A stretch of 64,000 nucleotides of DNA from NCBI GenBank assembly GCA_947492175.1, contig CANLMQ010000020.1, forward strand, positions 1-64,000, read 5' to 3'. The notes below the pieces were generated by a model that was given only the letters and a program-made list of their open reading frames with translations, was not told the DNA's origin and did no database searches. Each line of letters opens with the position of its first letter. The stretch's first letter is position 1. This DNA comes from an uncultured Draconibacterium sp. (GTDB lineage: Bacteria > Bacteroidota > Bacteroidia > Bacteroidales > Prolixibacteraceae). Of this stretch, positions 43,869 through 50,422 are shown piece by piece. The translations under genes were made by a program, and so were the position numbers.

Positions 43869-43924
43869 TTGGTATAATACCAAAATGAGCCTTAACTATT
43901 TTGAAATAACTTAAGGCTCATTTT
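43869..43924. repeat. Foldback element, copy 3 (short form)
   Basis: Outer TTGGTATAATACCAA (43869-43883), then the perfect inverted repeat AAAATGAGCCTTAA (43882-43895) / TTAAGGCTCATTTT (43911-43924). AATTTGGAGT follows, as in copy 2. It lies 22 bp past the stop of the minus-strand SIMPL gene, where it could terminate transcription. Confidence 0.65.
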
Positions 43925-43945
43925 GAAATAAATTTGGAGTAAGGA

Positions 43946-44671
43946 CTATATATCCCAGGCAATTACAACACTGGTACGCATTTCAATCTCCGATGGATTT
44001 AATGTGTTGGTTATTCCTTCAGAAGCGGCTCCCCGTAACATAAACGACTCTTTTTGCATATCGTAATTTGGACGGGTGTACATTCCAATTAGTTGTGGTT
44101 CGCCATATTGAATACGACGAATGTTGTACATTTTAATACCTGCATTTTCAGAAATTATTTTCGCCTTTTGTTTGGCATCTTCAATAGCCAGCGCAATTAG
44201 TTCTTCTTTGGCTTGCTCTTTTTGTTCGGGTGTAAGGGCAAATGTCAAATTAAAATCAGCATTAAAATTGGATTTTATAATCTCAAAAATTATATCGTTT
44301 TTGGGATTGTTATAGAGCGTTTTTATTACCACCGGTATTTCTGCCTTGTATCCTTTAAATACTGCTTTACGTTCGATGTTGTCGTATTCGCGTAGCTCCC
44401 TTATCGAATAATTTAAAGTTTTAATCAGGTCTTTATCAATACCGTTTTCAATAAACTTATCGGTTATTTGCTGTGCTTTTTGAAGCACAAGATCGGTACA
44501 AGCAGCATAGTTTGTATCGGTAGCCGATATTCTTACATTAAAAATAAGCTGCTCCGGAATAAGTTTTACCGATGATTTCCCCTCTATAACCATTTCTTCA
44601 GGAAACTTATCCTGGGCCAATGAACTTACGGCAAATGCTGCCAAAATGAAAAGTGTGAACAGTTGTTTCAT
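43946..44671 (-). CDS. Exported SIMPL-domain protein (DUF541)
   Basis: A 241-residue protein with a signal peptide (1-19, AVSSLAQ). The SIMPL domain is recognisable by VIEGKSSVKLIPEQLIFNVR, the paired 'AQQITDKFIENGIDKDLIKT' helix, ELIALAIEDAKQKAKIISEN and a terminal strand ending VVIAWDI. SIMPL proteins are periplasmic oligomers with unclear roles, some linked to oxidative stress. Monocistronic, flanked on both sides by repeat islands. Confidence 0.88.
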   Translation of the reverse strand: MKQLFTLFILAAFAVSSLAQDKFPEEMVIEGKSSVKLIPEQLIFNVRISATDTNYAACTDLVLQKAQQITDKFIENGIDKDLIKTLNYSIRELREYDNIERKAVFKGYKAEIPVVIKTLYNNPKNDIIFEIIKSNFNADFNLTFALTPEQKEQAKEELIALAIEDAKQKAKIISENAGIKMYNIRRIQYGEPQLIGMYTRPNYDMQKESFMLRGAASEGITNTLNPSEIEMRTSVVIAWDI

Positions 44672-45295
44672 CTGTATAAATTTTAATTTTCTGATAACTA
44701 TTTGTTTTGTTGATTCGAAGGTATAACAAAATAAATGCCAGACGAAAAGTAGTTAAAGCTTGTTTTGTTTTATTAACAATCTGTCTCCGGAAGGAATAAT
44801 AATAAGTTGAACGGGAAATAAACTTCAACTGTCTTCTTAGCACAGTCTACATTTTATACATATTTTTCCGAAACATAGTAAAATGCTGTCGTGCTCGATC
44901 GGCCTTTTGAAAAAGATTATCTATCTCACAGCGAGGCCTTAGTAAAACCGGGAAGCTGAGAGCTTGCTCGACGATCACCCGGTTGCACTTAGACCTTGCA
45001 AAGTGATAGGTGATATTTTTCAGGCAGCCGGGGGCTTTTTGCTTACTTTTTGGGCTCGTGCAAAAAGTAAGAGCCCTTCCGGTTAAAGGAAATACAACAT
45101 TGAAGCAACTTAGCATCCGGCTTAGCAATAATTATGTGTGTATAACGACCATAAACTCAGTAGGGGGATGGCTGGAGTCAGTTTCGTACTGCGAAGTCCG
45201 GAAGTCAACTTCTTAGCCTGTTGTGCCACAAATTCCGGCAAAATATCTTATTTTCGATACCGGTATTATAAATCAACACAATAAAACTTAGTTAG
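44672..45295. other. Non-coding repeat island 4
   Basis: No supportable gene. A strong hairpin CTTACTTTTTG...CAAAAAGTAAG (45042-45071) is of the same type as those at 845-880, 8950-8980 and 43662-43689. Unlike the other three islands it has no recognisable foldback. No tRNA could be drawn from 45120-45250. Confidence 0.5.
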
Positions 45296-45958
45296 ATGAA
45301 AACCAAAAAATTAAATTTTCTGATTCTTGCCTTATTTGTATTTGTTTCTGTTGTAAATGCACAAACGGGTAAGTGGGAACCACTGTTTAACGACGATTTG
45401 TCGAATGCTATTTTCCCGGAAGGAATATGGACAGTTGCAGATGGTGTGTTTACCGCAAGTGAAGACCAATGTATTTTTACGAAAAAGGACTTTGATGATT
45501 TTGAGCTTAATCTGGAATTTAAAACAGCCGAAGGTACAAACAGCGGTGTAATTGTTTATTGTACCGATTACAAGGACTGGATACCCAATTCTGTTGAAAT
45601 ACAAATTGCCGACGACCATGCTGTAAAATGGGCCGATGCAAATAAAACCTATCAGTGTGCTGCCATTTTCGGACACCTTGCTGCAACCGAGAGCCGTGTT
45701 AAAAAACCGGGAGAATGGAACAAAATGATTGTTACCTGCCGCGATAAAAACATTACCGTTGAGTTAAATGGCAAGGTCGTTACTGAAATGGACATGGCTT
45801 TATGGACCAGTGGTAAAAAAAATCCGGACGGATCGGATATTCCTTCGTGGTTGCCCAAGCCATTTGCCGAACTTCCTACCAACGGCAAGATCGGTTTACA
45901 GGGTAAACATGCCGGTGCTCCCATTTGGTTCAGGAATGTGAAAGTGAGGGAATTGTGA
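45296..45958 (+). CDS. Secreted DUF1080 (3-keto-disaccharide hydrolase-like) protein
   Basis: A 220-residue protein with a signal peptide (1-~22, VVNAQ) and one concanavalin-like DUF1080 domain: WEPLFNDDLSNAIFPEGIWT, then FDDFELNLEFKTAEGTNSGV, then WFRNVKVREL at the C-terminus. DUF1080 proteins bind or hydrolyse 3-keto-glycosides in the periplasm. A ThuA-like protein often found with them is present but distant (17855). Confidence 0.88.
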   Translation: MKTKKLNFLILALFVFVSVVNAQTGKWEPLFNDDLSNAIFPEGIWTVADGVFTASEDQCIFTKKDFDDFELNLEFKTAEGTNSGVIVYCTDYKDWIPNSVEIQIADDHAVKWADANKTYQCAAIFGHLAATESRVKKPGEWNKMIVTCRDKNITVELNGKVVTEMDMALWTSGKKNPDGSDIPSWLPKPFAELPTNGKIGLQGKHAGAPIWFRNVKVREL

Positions 45959-45968
45959 GAATAACTAC

Positions 45969-46025
45969 AAGCTGCAAGCCTCAGGTTACCATTTTTTTAT
46001 ACGCGTAGTTTGAGGCTTGAAGCTT
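45969..46025. repeat. Inverted repeat between secreted-protein genes
   Basis: AAGCTGCAAGCCTCA (45969-45983) pairs with TGAGGCTTGAAGCTT (46011-46025). It could attenuate read-through from the DUF1080 gene into the next gene. Confidence 0.5.
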
Positions 46026-46037
46026 AAAAAGAAATTT

Positions 46038-46484
46038 ATGCAAAAATTATTTATCATTTCGTTGCTGGTTATGCTTTCGGTACCTGTTTTGGCCGAAAAT
46101 AAAATCCCGTTAAAAGATAAGTCAGAAATTCTTTTGCTGTTCGAAAAACAGAAAGAAGCGTGGAACGAGGGTAATCTGGAAAAGTTTATGGAGACTTACT
46201 TGAAATCGGAGAATCTGGTTTTTGTGGGGGCGCGTGGTGCAACCTATGGCTGGCAGGCTGCACTCGATAATTACAAAAAAGGTTATCCCGATAAAAATGC
46301 CATGGGAAAACTGGAACTTAAGGTTCTTAAAATGTCGAAGATTGACATCCATACCGTTTTTGTGGTCGGGCGTTTTGAGTTAAGCCGCGAAATTGGCGAT
46401 TTGGCAGGTCATTTTACCCTGGTGATTCAGAAAATAGAAGGGAACTGGTTAATTGTAAGCGATCATTCGAGTGCCGAAAATTGA
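46038..46484 (+). CDS. Secreted NTF2-like protein (DUF4440 type)
   Basis: 148 residues from ATG 46038 (MQKLFIISLLVMLSVPVLA), chosen for the signal peptide; an upstream ATG at 46017 would place charged residues before it. The mature protein is a single NTF2 fold: LFEKQKEAWNEGNLEKFMET, then LVFVGARGATYGWQAALDNY, ending NWLIVSDHSS. Probably a periplasmic small-molecule-binding or enzymatic protein; ligand unknown. It converges with the anti-sigma gene, 3 bp apart. Confidence 0.82.
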   Translation: MQKLFIISLLVMLSVPVLAENKIPLKDKSEILLLFEKQKEAWNEGNLEKFMETYLKSENLVFVGARGATYGWQAALDNYKKGYPDKNAMGKLELKVLKMSKIDIHTVFVVGRFELSREIGDLAGHFTLVIQKIEGNWLIVSDHSSAEN

Positions 46485-46487
46485 CTT

Positions 46488-47765
46488 CTAATCTTCGGCC
46501 TTTCTGAACACAATCCGAAGTTTAACCTGTGATTTTACTTTGCGTCCGTTGAAGAGCTCTGGCTGCCATTCAGGACCCTTTTCTACAAGTTCTTTAGCTT
46601 TGTTAAAGAATTCCTTGTCTGCATTATTTGCATTTTTAATCGCTACAATATTCCCGTTTTCATCCAATTTTACCTGTAGTTTAACTACTCGTTTTTTCTC
46701 TGCAAAATCATCGGGAAGCAGGGCATTTTTATACAGGTACTCATAATAGCTTTTGTAGCCACCCAATGGTGTAGCTTCCGAATTGTCAGCTTCTGTCTCA
46801 ACAACTGTAACACTGCTTGTAACGGCTTGTTGTTTTTGTGTTCCATAACCAACTACCACCACTTCGTCTAATGCAAGTTCACTTGATTCAAGTTTTACAA
46901 GATTGTCAGAGTCCCGGTTAGGTTGAAATTCGTTGGCTTCCATACCAACAAAACTGGCAACCAGTGTAGTGTTGCTGTCTTTGCGGAGCTGTAACTGAAA
47001 GTGGCCATCCATATCGGTAACAACACCGTTGTCTGTTCCTTTTTCAATTATGCTTACCCCGGGAATTGGTAGCTGGTCGTCGGCCGAAACAACTTTCCCC
47101 TGTACCACAGAACCGGCTTTTTGTACAGATGCTTTATTGGCCGGTCTGACTTTGGGAGCAGCTAAAGTAATTTCATCGTCAACCATCTCAAAAGTTTTAA
47201 CTTCAACTTCAATATCGGCTTCTGCTTCCTGAATTATGGCTTCTTTTTCCTGAACAATTAGGGCCGATTTTGGTGCTGCTGCCTTTTCATGAACCTGAAT
47301 CTTTTTTCTTGTTGTTACATCTGTTGCTTTTTTCTTTTGGGTATCCTCTTCTCTTTGCTCGATGACGGGAGCCGGTTTTTCTGCGTTCTCCTTTTGTATC
47401 GGTTCAGGAGCTTTCTCGGTTTTAGCTTCCTGCTCAATTTTGGTTTCTGTCATTTTCTGAACCGGGTCCTGTTTGTCCAACTGCATCCAAATAACTCCAG
47501 CGGTTACCAATAACAAAATGGTTGCTGCTACAGCAAAATACGACGTGCGGTTTTTTCTTCGTTTTGTACCTATGCGGATTTTTAATTCACTTAAATTCTT
47601 TTCTAAATCAGAACCGGAAACCAGTTCCAATCCTTCCAAAGCTTCAGCTTCAAACGAATTTTTTTGCAATTCCTTTTCAAAGGCATTTCGTTCGGCGTTG
47701 GTCATTTCATGATTTAAATAACGCCTGTAAGTTATTTCGTCGATATGTGGTTTCCCCGTGGTCAT
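46488..47765 (-). CDS. Anti-sigma/TonB-like sensor with CarboxypepD_reg-like domain
   Basis: 425 residues from ATG 47765, which overlaps the sigma gene stop by 4 bp. The cytosolic N-terminus (ITYRRYLNHEMTNAERNAFE) resembles anti-sigma domains without zinc ligands. A single membrane helix (about 76-95) is followed by a Pro/Lys/Glu-rich periplasmic linker and a CarboxypepD_reg-like beta domain (SVVQGKVVSADDQLPIPGVS). Next comes the SusC-type signature LDEVVVVGYGTQKQ, then a TonB-C-like domain (VVKLQVKLDENGNIVAIKN). It likely holds the sigma factor and senses an envelope signal. Confidence 0.82.
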   Translation of the reverse strand: MTTGKPHIDEITYRRYLNHEMTNAERNAFEKELQKNSFEAEALEGLELVSGSDLEKNLSELKIRIGTKRRKNRTSYFAVAATILLLVTAGVIWMQLDKQDPVQKMTETKIEQEAKTEKAPEPIQKENAEKPAPVIEQREEDTQKKKATDVTTRKKIQVHEKAAAPKSALIVQEKEAIIQEAEADIEVEVKTFEMVDDEITLAAPKVRPANKASVQKAGSVVQGKVVSADDQLPIPGVSIIEKGTDNGVVTDMDGHFQLQLRKDSNTTLVASFVGMEANEFQPNRDSDNLVKLESSELALDEVVVVGYGTQKQQAVTSSVTVVETEADNSEATPLGGYKSYYEYLYKNALLPDDFAEKKRVVKLQVKLDENGNIVAIKNANNADKEFFNKAKELVEKGPEWQPELFNGRKVKSQVKLRIVFRKAED

Positions 47766-48346
47766 TTTTTCTTTTCCATGCAAATTTTCAAGTTGCGTTT
47801 GCCGTTCTGAATAAAGCTCTTTACTTTTTTCTCTTCCAGCTTTAATTCAGCCGAAATTTCGCGGTAGCATTTGTTTTCAAAATAGAACAAACTGATGCAA
47901 TTTTTTTGCTCAGCCTTTAACTTTTCAATACAGTCGGCAAGCGCTTTTTCAATCGCTTCGTTCTGTTCTCTGTCAATAGGATGCAATTCGGGCGTGTTTT
48001 CCATAAAGCTGGCCAGTTCTTCGTCGCTTGAAACCATTATATGATTTCGCGGACTTTTCCGAAGCTCCATTAAACAGTAGTTTTTGGTAACTACGTACAA
48101 CCAACTTTTAAAGTTTTTTATCTCATGTTTGTGAATGCTATCCTGAATTTTTTCGTAAATGCCAATAACTGCATCTTTCGAAAGTTCCGGATTTTTAAAG
48201 TACTTTAAACAAACTCCGTACACCAGGTGCATATAACGCGAATACAACTCGCCAAGCACATCAAAATCCTTCTTCTTCAGATAAATAGTAAGAAGTTCCT
48301 GATCGCTCAATTGCTTTCTATTTCTGCTTTTGCGTAAGAGTTGCAT
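47762..48346 (-). CDS. ECF-type RNA polymerase sigma factor
   Basis: A 194-residue protein. Region 2 is ELYSRYMHLVYGVCLKYFKN to KSWLYVVTKNYCLMELRK; region 4 is CISLFYFENKCYREISAELK to VKSFIQNGKRNLK. Translationally coupled (ATGA) to the membrane anti-sigma gene. The divergent vWA protein gene at 48450 shares the VVVVGYG segment with the anti-sigma and is a likely target or partner. Confidence 0.9.
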   Translation of the reverse strand: MQLLRKSRNRKQLSDQELLTIYLKKKDFDVLGELYSRYMHLVYGVCLKYFKNPELSKDAVIGIYEKIQDSIHKHEIKNFKSWLYVVTKNYCLMELRKSPRNHIMVSSDEELASFMENTPELHPIDREQNEAIEKALADCIEKLKAEQKNCISLFYFENKCYREISAELKLEEKKVKSFIQNGKRNLKICMEKKK

Positions 48347-48449
48347 TTGAAGTAAAAGTATAATAATTCAGATTTTTAAAAAATTATTTATGGAATTTGT
48401 ACACGGCCTGCATCCTGTTAATGAACATAAATTATAAAAACGAAATATC

Positions 48450-50300
48450 ATGAAACGAACAATTTTAATTTTAGCAGCAATCATTAGTCTTTCGGGAATT
48501 TTATTGGCTGTAGAAAACAGGGTAATTAGTGGTATCGTATCCGATGAAAGTGGAAACGGAATTCCGGGAGTGACCATTACAGTGGAAAATAGTAGCCGTG
48601 GAACCATTAGCAATATGAAAGGATTTTACAAAATTGAAGTAAAACCCGGCGATAAACGTTTGGTATTTTCTTTTGTGGGAATGCAGACTCAAAAAATAAA
48701 AATTGGAACGCAGGATACAATAAATGTAGTTTTGAAAAACGATGTTATGGATTGTGAGGAAGTGGTTGTTGTGGGATATGGTATTCAACAAGAAATGGCT
48801 GTTACCGGAGCAGTTGCGCGATTAAAAAGCGGACGTATGATTCCCGGAAAACAATTTATATCGCCTTCACCCGACTGGAATACCGAAAACTATTCTACTA
48901 TTCATGAAAACGGCTTTAAAAATGCGAAGGCAAATCCGCTGTCCACCTTTTCAATTGATGTCGATAATGCTTCGTATTCAAATGTGCGCCGATTTATCAA
49001 CCAGGGGAGTTTGCCGCAAACCGATGCAATACGCATAGAAGAAATGATTAATTATTTTAGTTACAATTATCCCGAGCCAACGGGCGAACATCCGTTTAGC
49101 GTGAGCACAGAGGTTGCTACCTGTCCGTGGAACAGCGAACATTATTTAATGCATGTAGGCCTAAAAGGTAAGAGTATAGAAAAAGAAAATCTGCCGCCAT
49201 CGAATCTGGTTTTTTTGCTTGATGTTTCGGGTTCGATGAGTTCATACAATAAACTTCCGCTGGTAGAACGGGCATTTAAAATGTTGGTGAATGAATTGCG
49301 TCCCGAAGATCGTGTGGCAATAGTAGTTTACGCCGGAGCAGCCGGAAAAGTACTGGATTCTACACCGGGCAGCGAAAAGAAAGAAGTTATAGAAGCACTC
49401 GAGCGTTTAAATGCAGGAGGATCAACAGCAGGTGGCGCCGGGTTAAAACTCGCCTATAAAATTGCGAACGAGCATTTTATTGAAGGAGGAAACAATCGTA
49501 TTATTCTGGCTACCGATGGCGATTTTAATGTAGGCGTTTCAAGTACTTCGGAAATGGAGCGCCTGGTTGAAAAAGAGCGCAAAAATGGTGTGTTTATGAC
49601 GGTTCTTGGTTTTGGAATGGGAAACATTAAAGACGATAAAATGGAAACCATTGCCGACAAGGGAAACGGAAATTATGCCTACATCGACAATATTCAGGAA
49701 GCACGAAAAATATTTATCACCGAATTTGGCGGAACACTTTTTACCATTGCAAAAGATGTAAAATTTCAGCTTGAATTTAATCCGGCACAGGTAAAAGCGT
49801 ATCGTTTGGTGGGCTACGAAAACCGTTTGTTAAACGATGAGGATTTTAACGACGACACAAAAGATGCAGGCGAAATGGGAGCGGGGCATACAGTTACAGC
49901 CTTGTACGAAATAATTCCCGTGGGGAAAGATGAGACCGCACCTTCGGTTGATCCTTTAAAATACCAAACATCGGAACCTGTTTCTGGAAAAACTGCTTCG
50001 GAGTTACTGACCATTAAAATGCGTTACAAACAACCCGATGGCAAAAAAAGCAGGCTGCTGGAAAAAGTAGTTTCTACTAATTTAGAAAAGAAAACGTCTG
50101 ATGATTTTCGTTTTTCCGCTGCTGTAGCTTCGTTTGGAATGCTATTGCGTAATTCTGAATTTAAAGGGACAACAAATCTAAACTCAATTCTGGATTTAGC
50201 ACGAAAAGCCAAAGGAACAGATGAAGAAGGTTATCGTTCTGAATTTATTCAGCTGGTAAAAACTGTTGACGATCTGCATTTATTAGCTGAAAATGAGTAA
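48450..50300 (+). CDS. YfbK-like vWA protein with N-terminal CarboxypepD_reg domain
   Basis: A 616-residue exported protein. A signal peptide (1-~20) is followed by a CarboxypepD_reg-like domain (~24-105, ISGIVSDESGNGIPGVTITV), the SusC-like segment VVVVGYGIQQ, and the vWF_A N-terminal domain (TFSIDVDNASYSNVRRFIN). The vWA domain has a complete MIDAS (LLDVSGSMSS, then ATDGDFNVG), and a C-terminal YfbK-type DUF3520 region ends LLAENE. Probably a periplasmic metal-dependent adhesion or scaffold protein. Divergent from the sigma/anti-sigma pair by 103 bp. Confidence 0.9.
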   Translation: MKRTILILAAIISLSGILLAVENRVISGIVSDESGNGIPGVTITVENSSRGTISNMKGFYKIEVKPGDKRLVFSFVGMQTQKIKIGTQDTINVVLKNDVMDCEEVVVVGYGIQQEMAVTGAVARLKSGRMIPGKQFISPSPDWNTENYSTIHENGFKNAKANPLSTFSIDVDNASYSNVRRFINQGSLPQTDAIRIEEMINYFSYNYPEPTGEHPFSVSTEVATCPWNSEHYLMHVGLKGKSIEKENLPPSNLVFLLDVSGSMSSYNKLPLVERAFKMLVNELRPEDRVAIVVYAGAAGKVLDSTPGSEKKEVIEALERLNAGGSTAGGAGLKLAYKIANEHFIEGGNNRIILATDGDFNVGVSSTSEMERLVEKERKNGVFMTVLGFGMGNIKDDKMETIADKGNGNYAYIDNIQEARKIFITEFGGTLFTIAKDVKFQLEFNPAQVKAYRLVGYENRLLNDEDFNDDTKDAGEMGAGHTVTALYEIIPVGKDETAPSVDPLKYQTSEPVSGKTASELLTIKMRYKQPDGKKSRLLEKVVSTNLEKKTSDDFRFSAAVASFGMLLRNSEFKGTTNLNSILDLARKAKGTDEEGYRSEFIQLVKTVDDLHLLAENE

Positions 50301-50350
50301 TGAATGAGAAAGAGCTGATCTTTTGAAAAGAGGAATTATTCATATACATA

Positions 50351-50389
50351 GATTCCGGATTTTGGTTTATCAAAATCCGGAATCCTTTT
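50351..50389. terminator. Bidirectional terminator between the vWA gene and uvrA
   Basis: A perfect 14-bp stem GATTCCGGATTTTG / CAAAATCCGGAATC with a 6-nt loop and CTTTT after it. It sits between convergent genes. Confidence 0.85.
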
Positions 50390-50422
50390 AACTGTTTATC
50401 TCCAAACAGTTATTTTTTATAA

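Larger units (their letters stand above)
42986..43945. other. Non-coding repeat island 3
   Basis: No supportable gene. Blocks shared in order with island 2 (8833-9773) are TTTCATAAAACCTAA (43332-43346), GAGCTTCCCGATCTCTCTAAG (about 43376-43396), CACCAGAAATT...TGATCCTAAAA (43771-43797) and a foldback (43869-43924). Additional hairpins are CCTGCCCG..CAGACGGGG (43257-43279), ATCCCGATG..ATCGGGAT (about 43511-43529) and TTACTTTTC..GAAAAGTAA (43662-43689). Confidence 0.65.

Noticed and set aside
45120..45250. Possible tRNA or structured RNA
   Set aside because: No acceptor stem or T-loop could be paired; only GC-richer sequence.
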